Positions 17,394 through 24,141 of a stretch of 31,182 nucleotides of DNA are shown here, one piece after another (positions within the stretch are counted from its first letter, which is position 1; the number at the start of each line of letters is the position of its first letter). Origin of the DNA: an uncultured Azospirillum sp. (GTDB lineage Bacteria; Pseudomonadota; Alphaproteobacteria; Azospirillales; Azospirillaceae). The position numbers and the translations under genes are program-made. Where the stretch lies: positions 1 to 31,182 of the forward strand of contig NZ_CAMLJP010000079.1 in assembly GCF_946480385.1 (NCBI RefSeq). Reading direction: 5' to 3'. Below the pieces are notes generated by a model. That model was given only the letters and a program-made list of their open reading frames with translations. It had not been told where the DNA came from and searched no databases.

Positions 17394-17810
17394 TCACGCT
17401 GCAATGCCGGACAGACGCTCTGCATCCTGGATCAGCGCCCACAGCAAACGGGTCCGTTCATCGCTGTAGGGCTGGGGGCCGAAGCGGTGTTCGGTGCCGT
17501 CCAGTTCGGCGGACAGGTTCCAGGCGAGCCGGAGCCGCACCGCCAAGCCGGCCGGAGTGCGAGGCACCAGGGCCGCGACGCGATCCTGTACGGCCGCATA
17601 GCGGGCGCACAGCACGTCGCGGGCTTCGTCGCTGTCGGCGCTGTAGAGGGCGGCGACCAGATCGTCCATCTCCCGGCCGAGCGCCAGCAGGGCGTCGTCA
17701 GGGTGGAGCGACGGCACGACGGACGGGGGAGGAAGGAGGGCGGCCGGCGCCACGCAAGCCGCCACCGTTCCCGCCAGGATGCCCCGGCGGGTCGAGATAC
17801 GGTGATGCAT
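17394..17810 (-). CDS. Tat-signal exported protein of unknown function
   Basis: A 138-residue product. Residues 1-30 look like a twin-arginine signal peptide: ISTRRGILAGTVAACVAPAALL. The mature part is helical and acidic (DDALLALGREMDDLVAALYSADSDEARDVL, then RTRLLWALIQDAERL). No family is recognised. The ATG at 17810 has GGAG nine bases upstream, lying in the end of the antirepressor gene; the two genes are 6 bp apart and probably co-transcribed. An exported protein here would be an unusual partner for an antirepressor. A lysogenic-conversion role is conceivable but unsupported. Confidence 0.68.
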   Translation of the reverse strand: MHHRISTRRGILAGTVAACVAPAALLPPPSVVPSLHPDDALLALGREMDDLVAALYSADSDEARDVLCARYAAVQDRVAALVPRTPAGLAVRLRLAWNLSAELDGTEHRFGPQPYSDERTRLLWALIQDAERLSGIAA

Positions 17811-17816
17811 GGGCGG

Positions 17817-18647
17817 TTACTCCATCGCGGGAGCGTGGTGGACGCTGGAACCGCCCAGGCCGTTGGGGCGGAGAAGGGGCAGGGTGGCCGGCGCACCGCC
17901 GGAACCGCTCAGCAGCTTCGCGAGCTTGGTGAGGCCCTTCGGGGTGACGAAGACCTGATAGACGGCTTTGTCGGACCCGTCCGGCCGTTCGACCGTGTCG
18001 GTCTTCATGTGCAGATAGCCGGCGTTGACCTTGTCCTGATAGGCCATGCGCTGGTTACCGCGCTTGTAGGTCCAGCCGTTGGTGTCGCACCACTTCATGA
18101 ACCAGTGCGGGGAAACCTGGAGAGCCTTGGCCGCCAGCGTCATATTGACGTTGCCGTCGGCGTTGGCGATCCGGTCGAAGGCTGCGACCACCGGCTTGGT
18201 GGCTTCGATCTCCGCCTTCTGCTGCTCGATGGTGTCTGCCTGATCGGCAGCCAGCCGCAACGCCTCGGAAAGGGTCTGCGGGATGGCAAACTGAGGCGCC
18301 ATCGCACCCCGCTCATAGGCGTCGAACCGCTCGATGATCTCGATAGTGATCTCCGTCGCCTCCGGTGTCTCTGACTTGGCGGTGATGAAGATCGCCTGCT
18401 TGCGGTTCAGGTAGTGCGCCTTGCCGGGACGGCCTCCCTTCGGCGAGGTTTCCGCCACCGTGGCGGAAACCCCCAGAGCGACTAGGGCGTCGGCGTGGCG
18501 CTCAATCAGGTTCCGGATCTTATGAGCGTCCGAAAAGCCCAGCCGTATCGCAAGGTCGAGATCGCGGATGCGCGGCTCGCCATTAACATCTTTCAGTGCC
18601 AAACCATTGCTATTGTCCCTGTCGGACGGCATATCTATGCAGTTCAT
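17817..18647 (-). CDS. Phage antirepressor with KilAC domain
   Basis: A 276-residue protein. The N-terminal module (about 25-112) resembles the DNA- or protein-binding heads of phage regulatory proteins, with RDLDLAIRLGFSDAHKIRNLIERH and HYLNRKQAIFITAKSETPEATE. Residues 140-165 form a coiled linker (DTIEQQKAEIEATKPVVAAFDRI), and the C-terminal KilAC/ANT domain (about 150-245) has NMTLAAKALQVSPHWFMKWCDTNGWTYKR and VYQVFVTPKGLTKLAKLL. KilAC proteins counteract phage repressors and favour lytic growth. The ATG at 18647 has GAGGT at 8 bases. The RHH gene 18 bp upstream reads the same way, and together they mirror arc-ant of phage P22. Confidence 0.88.
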   Translation of the reverse strand: MNCIDMPSDRDNSNGLALKDVNGEPRIRDLDLAIRLGFSDAHKIRNLIERHADALVALGVSATVAETSPKGGRPGKAHYLNRKQAIFITAKSETPEATEITIEIIERFDAYERGAMAPQFAIPQTLSEALRLAADQADTIEQQKAEIEATKPVVAAFDRIANADGNVNMTLAAKALQVSPHWFMKWCDTNGWTYKRGNQRMAYQDKVNAGYLHMKTDTVERPDGSDKAVYQVFVTPKGLTKLAKLLSGSGGAPATLPLLRPNGLGGSSVHHAPAME

Positions 18648-18665
18648 GACGTTGACCTCATGAAG

Positions 18666-18908
18666 TTAATCGGCCCCTGCCAGGGTCGGTTGAAACCGCA
18701 AGCGGCACTCTTGGTCCTGCCAGACCTCGGGTGCCGTTTGCATTTCTGGAGGAATATGTTGGAAACCTTCTCTCATCCCGATCTCAACCAGCCGTCGTAC
18801 TGCCTCGCTACGCGAGGGTATGGCTCGCTGTGCTCGTCTCCATTCATCCAGCAGTTCAATGAACGAAGGAGTGGTTCTCAGTTCGATTCGCTCAGTCCGT
18901 CTCTCCAT
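18666..18908 (-). CDS. Ribbon-helix-helix repressor, Arc-like
   Basis: An 80-residue Arc/MetJ-type DNA-binding protein. The strand RIELR (7-11) would enter the major groove, and two helices follow (SFIELLDEWRRAQRA and SRSEAVRRLVEIGM). The ATG at 18908 has GGAG nine bases upstream; an earlier in-frame ATG at 18926 lies in the operator. It is directly upstream of the antirepressor gene in the same direction. It is paralogous to the divergent gene at 19031: 25 of the first 45 residues are identical without gaps. By analogy with P22 Arc, it should repress its own promoter and hence antirepressor expression; this is inference. Confidence 0.85.
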   Translation of the reverse strand: MERRTERIELRTTPSFIELLDEWRRAQRAIPSRSEAVRRLVEIGMREGFQHIPPEMQTAPEVWQDQECRLRFQPTLAGAD

Positions 18909-18912
18909 GACC

Positions 18913-19000
18913 GCGTCTCCGTACATGCCGCGTGTCCGTACATTCGGCTATATCGGAGAGTGCGTCAAGTCTTTTGACGGAAGGTCCGCGTGTCCGTACA
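18913..19000. promoter_or_regulatory. Three 13-bp direct repeats, probable RHH operators
   Basis: GCGTCTCCGTACA at 18913-18925, GCGTGTCCGTACA at 18930-18942 and GCGTGTCCGTACA at 18988-19000. The first two are 17 bp apart start to start; the third lies 58 bp further, next to the divergent gene. The core TGTCCGTACA is near-palindromic (TGT...ACA). The repeats lie between two divergent paralogous RHH genes, each promoter having its own copies. Confidence 0.75.
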
Positions 19001-19030
19001 CTCCGGCCGATCTTTTTACGGAGTGACGCC

Positions 19031-19435
19031 ATGACCATGAAAACCGAGCGTTTCGAGATGCGGACATCCGCTGCGTTCGCACGGGTCATTGATGAATGGC
19101 GCAGAAAGCAAGACTTAATTCCAAGTCGATCAGACGCAGTCCGCTCACTTGTGACTCAGGGACTAATGTATGAGAACCTGCATATTGCGTTTGGAAAAAT
19201 AATACGCTGCGTTGCCGATGGGGCTGAGCAAGGAAAAGTTTCTAAAGACATCGCAGACGCTGTTGCTGAAATGATGAATCCCGTTGTCCGTGACCTTGAA
19301 GATTACAGAGACAGTCAGAGCGACGAACTTCGAGAAATGAAGGAGGTTTTTTCCGAAATTTCTCAGCTTAGAGAGGCCGATCCTGAAGGATTTGCAAAGA
19401 AATACCCAAATCTCTTGGCAAAAAAAGCACCATAG
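19031..19435 (+). CDS. Ribbon-helix-helix repressor, Mnt-like, with C-terminal coiled coil
   Basis: A 134-residue protein. Residues 5-45 are an RHH domain (strand RFEMR 7-11; helices AAFARVIDEWRRKQD and SRSDAVRSLVTQGL) paralogous to the gene at 18666-18908. Residues 60-134 are a long charged helix (ADAVAEMMNPVVRDLEDYRDSQSDELREMKEVFSEIS), probably a tetramerising coiled coil, which P22 Mnt also carries. The ATG at 19031 has GGAG at 8 bases; the frame open from 18932 crosses the operators. Its codons are AT-rich compared with the flanks. The inferred role is maintenance of lysogeny by repressing the arc-like/antirepressor promoter. Confidence 0.82.
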   Translation: MTMKTERFEMRTSAAFARVIDEWRRKQDLIPSRSDAVRSLVTQGLMYENLHIAFGKIIRCVADGAEQGKVSKDIADAVAEMMNPVVRDLEDYRDSQSDELREMKEVFSEISQLREADPEGFAKKYPNLLAKKAP

Positions 19436-19461
19436 AGGACATTTTATCAAGCTGATCAGGA

Positions 19462-19562
19462 AGCCCATTTGGGCTAAGGTGGAGCAATGCCGCTATAAGT
19501 GCGCTCCGATAGCGCGCTCCACCAATGAGAAAGGGCCGCTCTATCGGGCAGCCCTTTCTCAT
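19462..19562. terminator. Three consecutive hairpins between convergent genes
   Basis: AGCCCATTTGGGCT (19462-19475, 6-bp arms), then GGTGGAGC (19478-19485) paired with GCTCCACC (19516-19523), then ATGAGAAAGGGC (19525-19536) paired with GCCCTTTCTCAT (19551-19562). All arms are perfect. The block separates the Mnt-like gene (ends 19435) from the convergent ATPase gene (ends 19588). The outer hairpin is a plausible bidirectional terminator; the first two suggest a structured RNA. Confidence 0.55.
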
Positions 19563-19587
19563 GAATAACTTACCGGATTGTGTTTTT

Positions 19588-20835
19588 CTAAGAAGGTATA
19601 ATTGGCAGAAGAGGTTGATCAGGCTGAATTAAGAAGTACTTTGATTCTTTCCCAATCATTCCGCTCCTTATCCCCTTTATGATCACGTATGGCTGCATCA
19701 TTGGATCTCGAAATCTGTATCTATACTGACGCTCAGTCCCTCTTCTGATAAGTACATTCCCTCTTTTGTCGGAAATGAATTCTGTTAAGTGTCTCTGAAA
19801 ATGAGCATGTCTTTTCTTTTTTGATAAGATAGCGTTTAGCGGCTCAATCACGTCCGTTGGTGTAAAAAATCCACTATCATCTGTTCTTGCAAGGGCGCAA
19901 GCAAGGAGAACTTGAGAAAAGAAATTCTCTGCTTGGTTACTCTCTGTTGCCGCCCTATAATTGTCTTGAAATGACTGGTCTTCCTCCTCTATAAACCTTT
20001 CCATTGCGGCATCGACGTCATCCACATCAATGAGAATGCGTTGATTAGATGCGGCACTCTGAGCTGAAAATTTACCAAGCATTTGGGTAAAGTATGGAAG
20101 TCCGCGAGATAGTGTCACTATCATCCAGCGTGCATCGTTGCTGATTTTCATTGGAGTAAGCTTGAGCCGCTTATCGATAATCTCATTTAACTCTAGCCTA
20201 GACATCCTCTCAAGCTTGATTTGTGCAAGGGCCCGGCGAATAGATGCGTGGTCTGAGATCAGGCTGCTGACATCTTCTGAAACCCCTACAATTACAATTG
20301 TGGCATTGATTGAGTAATCGTGCAGAGATTTTATAACATTTGCCGTCAACTCCCGTGCATTCAAGTCAGTAAGCTTGTCAAATTCGTCAATTATTATGAT
20401 AGGTATAGCGTTTGGTTTCGTGCAAGAAAGCTCGCGTCTGATTATATCAGGGGTGAGGTGGTCATAATCCGATTTAACATCTATTAACTCAGATTTCCCA
20501 ATGTGATGCGCAGTGGTCTGTATTTCCTCTAGAGCTTTAAGCCAAAGGCTGGTGAAATCATCAGACGGATCAGCTTGCACACGAGCTGCGATGACGGTTT
20601 GAAGAGTCTTGTTATAACGACGCCAAAATACATTAGATATAGACGTTTTCCCCACTCCGCGCTCACCATATAATAGGACATGGCGGGATCGGTCTAATAC
20701 TGCTTCTAGAATTCTTCTCACTTCCGAAGCGCGGCCGGCAAACAACTCTTCTTCTGCTATTGGTGCACCAGAAAATAGAGAGGTTAGTTCGAAACTAAGC
20801 GCGAACCAATCATCAGCTGTAATAGGCTTATCCAT
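19588..20835 (-). CDS. ORC/Cdc6-like AAA ATPase, possible phage-defence or exclusion protein
   Basis: A 415-residue P-loop ATPase. Seen: LFAGRASEVRRILEAV (31-46), a domain entry often found before ORC/Cdc6 and STAND-like ATPases; Walker A GERGVGKT (57-64); Walker B IIIIDEFD (147-153); a sensor-1-like strand TIVIVGVSED (179-188); an SIRRAL motif with arginine-finger candidates Arg200/201; and a C-terminal helical, probably winged-helix region (320-380). There is no replication gene beside it and no nuclease domain in the protein. The coding sequence is AT-rich relative to the prophage, a sign of separate acquisition. The ATG at 20835 has AAGG upstream. It sits next to the Mnt-like gene, where P22 carries sieA. 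Function is not known. Confidence 0.75.
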   Translation of the reverse strand: MDKPITADDWFALSFELTSLFSGAPIAEEELFAGRASEVRRILEAVLDRSRHVLLYGERGVGKTSISNVFWRRYNKTLQTVIAARVQADPSDDFTSLWLKALEEIQTTAHHIGKSELIDVKSDYDHLTPDIIRRELSCTKPNAIPIIIIDEFDKLTDLNARELTANVIKSLHDYSINATIVIVGVSEDVSSLISDHASIRRALAQIKLERMSRLELNEIIDKRLKLTPMKISNDARWMIVTLSRGLPYFTQMLGKFSAQSAASNQRILIDVDDVDAAMERFIEEEDQSFQDNYRAATESNQAENFFSQVLLACALARTDDSGFFTPTDVIEPLNAILSKKKRHAHFQRHLTEFISDKRGNVLIRRGTERQYRYRFRDPMMQPYVIIKGIRSGMIGKESKYFLIQPDQPLLPIIPS

Positions 20836-21110
20836 GTAGCCGCAACCTTTAGTGGGGAGGGTGAGCAGAAAGCGGAAGGTTTTGAGTGCGACATCAAAGG
20901 CTTTGAGTAGGTATGGTCAACTACCCTCCAACGTGGATCGATGCAGCCCAATCATGCCTTGTCTTGATGCTCCCTTAGTTAGGCAGGTTAGGATAGAGAG
21001 GCATCCAATAATACGAATGCCTATCGCCATGTGCAATCGTGACGTGGCAGAGCAATCCTCATAAGTCGAGACTTGGCTTCAGCGTGGCGGTGCGACAATC
21101 AGGTCAAATG
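20836..21110. other. Intergenic region upstream of ATPase
   Basis: No convincing gene on either strand. It should contain the leftward ATPase promoter. Composition is intermediate, and I find no clear -35/-10 pair or repeat. Confidence 0.4.
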
Positions 21111-21136
21111 ACAAAGGGCCGCCCCGAGGCGACCCT
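21111..21136 (-). terminator. Terminator of the 116-residue gene
   Basis: Reading leftward, the hairpin AGGGTCGCC-TCGG-GGCGGCCCT (one internal mismatch) is followed by TTTGTCATTTG. It lies 37 bases after the stop at 21174 and ends the two-gene unknown operon before the ATPase promoter region. Confidence 0.65.
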
Positions 21137-21173
21137 AACAAACGCATATTCTATCAAAGTATCTGGAAGAAAA

Positions 21174-21524
21174 TTACGGTTCAACATCCTCAACTTCGAA
21201 GTCGTATCGCCGCCGTCCGCCTATGTCCTCATAGGTCCCGCACCACCAGATTTTGATCAGAACTCTTGTTCGGGTGCCGCTAAAATGCTGGTACATGACG
21301 TAGAGACCAGCTCGTTCGCGGATCAGGAAGGTGCCTTGGCTTGGATCGGTCCAGACTACATCGGCATTGTAACCGGGCTTTTCTTCAAATGAATTTTCAA
21401 TTTTATCTATTATGGAGCGTTCGAAGGATGGCAGATCATTCCGGCGCTCCTTGTAGGAGTCAGCGGCCTCAATATCACATACCGTCCGGAGGGGAGACGA
21501 GCCGAAAGGTAAGCGAGGCGGCAT
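21174..21524 (-). CDS. Unknown 116-residue protein, second gene of a pair
   Basis: I do not recognise this family. The N-terminal 20 residues are basic. Residues 30-116 form a compact alpha/beta pattern: helix PSFERSIIDKIENSF, then strands ADVVWTD, GTFLIRERAGLYVMYQHFSG, RVLIKIWWCG and YDFEVEDVEP. That single helix followed by a beta sheet would suit a small toxin or inhibitor, but no catalytic motif is visible. The ATG at 21524 lies 3 bases after the stop of the 59-residue gene, so the two are co-translated. Its terminator lies 37 bases downstream. Lower GC than the core phage genes suggests cargo. Confidence 0.6.
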   Translation of the reverse strand: MPPRLPFGSSPLRTVCDIEAADSYKERRNDLPSFERSIIDKIENSFEEKPGYNADVVWTDPSQGTFLIRERAGLYVMYQHFSGTRTRVLIKIWWCGTYEDIGGRRRYDFEVEDVEP

Positions 21525-21527
21525 AAG

Positions 21528-21707
21528 TCAGGGAGCCTTGCGAAGCGGCTTCCAGCCGGACTTGCCAACTTCCTTCGCGACACGCGCAATAACCTTGCTT
21601 GCACGGCGCTGTTGCTCCGGCGTCAATGTCTTGGGCGAAGGCATAACCTTGGGCGCGCCTGCTAACATCAAGGCGCCACCATGCGCGGACTTTGATTGGA
21701 ATTTCAT
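21528..21707 (-). CDS. Unknown 59-residue basic protein, first gene of a pair
   Basis: The reading frame starts at the ATG at 21707 and encodes a basic protein with a helical C-terminal half (LTPEQQRRASKVIARVAKEV) and a tail GKSGWKPLRKAP. There is no clear ribosome site. A 27-codon upstream frame ends in TGA overlapping this ATG and could couple translation. The same frame is also open 100 bases further upstream without an ATG. The 3-base gap to the 116-residue gene suggests an operon; an antitoxin or DNA-binding role is only a guess. Confidence 0.45.
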   Translation of the reverse strand: MKFQSKSAHGGALMLAGAPKVMPSPKTLTPEQQRRASKVIARVAKEVGKSGWKPLRKAP

Positions 21708-21853
21708 GAGATTAAGGCCGCTATCATGGTTGCTGCATATAGTGTGAACATCTTCTCTGTCGCCAGCGATGACCTTTTTAGGATCACTCCTTTGGGGTAG
21801 GCTGTCAACTTACAAGTGGTAATCGAGAGGGCGGCCAGTAGGTGTCGGCGGCT

Positions 21854-22600
21854 TCACATCCGTCGGGCAAACCACACGACTCGCCCGATGATGTTCACCT
21901 CGTCGGAGGTGCGCTCATAGCGGCCATGGCGCGGGTTGTCGGACGCGATGACGACCCGCGGCGGATCGCTGTTCGGCACGAACTCCAGCCGCTTCACCAC
22001 CACGCCGAAGCCGTCCCACAGGGCGAAGATGCCGGGCGGGGAGGGGAAGCGGTCCTCCAGGTGGACCATCACCCGGTCGCCGCTGACCAGCGTCGGCTCC
22101 ATGCTGTCGCCCTGGACGGGGATGATCCGGGCGGCCCCGTTGCCGATGCGCAGCTCCTGCCGGAGATAGTCCGGGGGGAACTCCCACAGGCCGGTGATCT
22201 TCTCCGTCTCGCTGTAACCGCCGCCGTCGCCGTTGGGCTGGTAGTCGAGCAGGGCCTCGCCCCCGGCGCCCATGCCGGCCCGCACGTCGATCTCAGGGAC
22301 CGGGATGGTGTCGTCGCTCTCGCCGGTCAGCCGCCGGTCAGCGGGCGGGGCAAGCGGCTCCGGTGGGGTCGAGGCGATGGCGGCCGGGCCTTGGCCCTCG
22401 CCGGTCAGCAACCAAGCGGCGGAGACGCCGAGAAGCGAGGCGTAGCGGTCGGCCACATCGGCGCGCAGGCCGCGCTCGCCGCTTTCATGCAGGGCATAGG
22501 TCGGCTGCGGCACGCCGTGGCTGGCGGCGAACTCCTTGGCGGTCCGATAGCCGGCCGCGGTGCGCGCGAGGCGCAGGCGCTGTGCAATGTCACGCTTCAT
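21854..22600 (-). CDS. cI: LexA/CI-like phage repressor (HTH plus S24 peptidase)
   Basis: A 248-residue repressor that should maintain lysogeny. The N-terminal XRE helix-turn-helix (about 3-65) includes QRLRLARTAAGYRTAKEFAASHGVPQPTYALHESGERGL (7-45) and ASLLGVSAAWLLTG. A Pro/Ala-rich linker (70-95) leads to a LexA-like S24 domain (about 155-240) with nucleophile Ser166 in VQGDSMEPTLVSGD and general-base Lys203 in GVVVKRLE. A GMGAGGEA segment at 109-116 is a possible self-cleavage loop, so RecA-triggered induction is plausible. It diverges from the Cro-like gene across 104 bp of repeat-rich DNA. The ATG at 22600 has an AGG nine bases upstream. Confidence 0.93.
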   Translation of the reverse strand: MKRDIAQRLRLARTAAGYRTAKEFAASHGVPQPTYALHESGERGLRADVADRYASLLGVSAAWLLTGEGQGPAAIASTPPEPLAPPADRRLTGESDDTIPVPEIDVRAGMGAGGEALLDYQPNGDGGGYSETEKITGLWEFPPDYLRQELRIGNGAARIIPVQGDSMEPTLVSGDRVMVHLEDRFPSPPGIFALWDGFGVVVKRLEFVPNSDPPRVVIASDNPRHGRYERTSDEVNIIGRVVWFARRM

Positions 22601-22616
22601 GACTGTGAGCCTAAAG

Positions 22617-22674
22617 GTAAGCGGGGCTTACGCAAGCAGCGATAAATTGCAATACGCATAGCGACGGGTTGACA
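22617..22674. promoter_or_regulatory. cI/cro operator region
   Basis: Between the divergent genes: inverted repeat GTAAGC-GGG-GCTTAC (22617-22631), the 9-mer CAATACGCA (22650-22658) shared with the leftward promoter at 17287, and a consensus -35 TTGACA (22669-22674) for the rightward cro gene. A matching -10 is not clear (CTCTAT at about 19-bp spacing). CI and Cro probably compete here. Confidence 0.6.
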
Positions 22675-22704
22675 GAAGAATTGCGTTAGGCCACTCTATG
22701 CTGC

Positions 22705-23070
22705 ATGAAAACCTTCATCGACATCATTGCCGAATGGCCGAGCGACCAAGCCTTTGCCGAGGACGCCGGGGTTACGGCGTCGCTGGTGGTGTGCTGGCGC
22801 CATCGAAACAGCGTGCCGGCCAAATGCTGGCGGAAGCTCGTGTGCGGTGCGGTGCTGCGCGATCTGCCGGTGACGCTGGAAGCTCTGGCGATTGCCGCCG
22901 AAGACCGGCCGAACTGGACCCGTCGCGCCAAGGGCGCTCGACGCTCGATCCGCAGGCCGCCCGCCCGCCGTGGGCGGAGAACGACGGCGGCGCCTCGGGG
23001 GACTGAAACCCAAGGCGCCGCGGTAGGTTCAATCGTGCCGGCGGCGGGTGCGAACCGTCCCGGCACATGA
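22705..23070 (+). CDS. Cro-like DNA-binding protein
   Basis: A 121-residue product. Residues 1-50 (MKTFIDIIAEWPSDQAFAED, then GVTASLVVCWRHRNSVPAKCWRKLV) match the small helix-turn-helix family (carph-isopro / YdaS-like) that often takes the cro position; WRHRNSVPAKCW is the diagnostic part. The C-terminal half is basic and rich in Arg/Pro/Ala (ARRSIRRPPARRGRRTTAAP) and probably disordered. The gene diverges from cI. The ATG at 22705 has no good ribosome site, and the transcript may be nearly leaderless. The inferred role is repression of cI and entry into lytic growth. Confidence 0.78.
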   Translation: MKTFIDIIAEWPSDQAFAEDAGVTASLVVCWRHRNSVPAKCWRKLVCGAVLRDLPVTLEALAIAAEDRPNWTRRAKGARRSIRRPPARRGRRTTAAPRGTETQGAAVGSIVPAAGANRPGT

Positions 23071-23189
23071 GGAAGGAGGATCGGGTGGGTGCCTTCCCAG
23101 GACAGATTTGCCGCGTCGCCCGATCTAGGGCAATGCGCGCGATGGTGGTGCGGCCGGTGCAAACGGCGCAGACCCGCGCACGCACGCGG

Positions 23190-23360
23190 TCAGTGGGCCT
23201 GCGGCCTGCGGGTTGCCCGCTCCGCCAGCACCTTCACGCGCCCCTTCAGCGCCAGCAGGTCGCGCCGCTCGCCGGCCGGCAGCAGTTCGGCCATCAGCGT
23301 CATGCGGGCCAGGACTTCCTCGGTGTGCTGGGTGAAGTCGGTGCCCAGGCTGTCGGTCAT
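23190..23360 (-). CDS. Small protein of unknown function, opposite to early genes
   Basis: A 56-residue frame from the ATG at 23360, which has GGAG nine bases upstream. The product is helical and charged (TQHTEEVLARMTLMAELLPAGERRDLLALKGRVKVLAERATRR), a plausible short coiled coil. It lies antiparallel to the rightward early operon. Plus-strand frames over the same DNA look less protein-like. No family is recognised. Confidence 0.5.
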   Translation of the reverse strand: MTDSLGTDFTQHTEEVLARMTLMAELLPAGERRDLLALKGRVKVLAERATRRPQAH

Positions 23361-23533
23361 CGTCGGTGTCTCCATCCCGGTTCGGCCGGTGCATCCGGCG
23401 GCTTCGAAAAAAGCGCCCGTCCGAAGACGGGCGAGGTTCCCAACGTCAACGATGAGGCATCCGCCTCTCCGTGCCCGAACCATGGCATGGGGAGTTGTGT
23501 CGGATGCATCACAACCTTGAGGTCAATCCGCCA

Positions 23534-23929
23534 ATGTCTGTGACGGATCAGGCACTCATCGACGAAGCACGGGAGTGGTTACGGGACGCCGGGGACGGCG
23601 CGCCGACCACCAAGGCGTCGCTGACCCGTGGGGCGAAGGAGCTGGGCATCAGCTTCAACCGCGCCTGGGCCATCTACTATGGCCGCGTCGAGCGGCTGTG
23701 GGCGTCCGAGTACCTGTCGATGAAGGCCCGAGCCGAAGCCGCCAAGGCCCGGAGGATCGCCCGACTGAAAGCCGAAATTGCCCGACTGGAGACCGTGGAT
23801 GCCGCTATCACCGCCCGCCTGGATGCTGCGGCTGTATCAAGCCTGGGTGCGGTGGCGGATCAACCGGCTGCGGCGGCGCCTGCTGAAGCAGGAGAACCGG
23901 AAGTGACCGGTCGGGGAGTCCGCACCTGA
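23534..23929 (+). CDS. Unknown early phage protein, possible DNA-binding
   Basis: A 131-residue product if started at the ATG at 23534; an in-frame ATG at 23504 with GGGAG upstream is an alternative. Residues 24-60 (TTKASLTRGAKELGISFNRAWAIYYGRVERLW) look like a helix-turn-helix, followed by a long basic helix (KARAEAAKARRIARLKAEIARLETV) and an Ala/Pro-rich tail. It overlaps the next start by one base (TGATG). The place before primase and helicase suggests a replication or regulatory role. Confidence 0.6.
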   Translation: MSVTDQALIDEAREWLRDAGDGAPTTKASLTRGAKELGISFNRAWAIYYGRVERLWASEYLSMKARAEAAKARRIARLKAEIARLETVDAAITARLDAAAVSSLGAVADQPAAAAPAEAGEPEVTGRGVRT

Positions 23930-24141
23930 TGCACATCCACCCCGTCGCCGATCTGCCGGTCGAGGCTGCGCCCGGCTCCGCGGCATTGAACGAGGCGCGC
24001 CTGCGCATCGTCGCCGACGCCTGCCGTCTCGACACGCCGGAGCAACGCAAGCTGCTGGTCACGGCGCTCTATGAGGACGGGATCCTGTCGATGGAGGAGA
24101 CGGCGGCCCTGTTCGACCGTCTCGGGCTGGCGGAGGCATGA
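23929..24141 (+). CDS. Small early phage protein of unknown function
   Basis: A 70-residue acidic product, unrecognised. The C-terminal part (TPEQRKLLVTALYEDGILSMEETAALFDRLGLAEA) looks like two short helices with a turn and may be a protein-interaction module. It is coupled to its neighbours through a one-base overlap upstream and ATGATG downstream at the primase start. Confidence 0.65.
   Translation: MHIHPVADLPVEAAPGSAALNEARLRIVADACRLDTPEQRKLLVTALYEDGILSMEETAALFDRLGLAEA

Noticed and set aside
20852..21064. 70-codon plus-strand frame upstream of the ATPase
   Set aside because: No ribosome site, no coding bias, and no recognisable pattern.
23067..23543. Plus-strand frame whose ATG overlaps the Cro-like stop
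   Set aside because: The ATGA overlap is tempting, but the product turns low in complexity after about 45 residues, and the minus-strand 56-residue frame looks more protein-like. A short plus-strand protein is not excluded.
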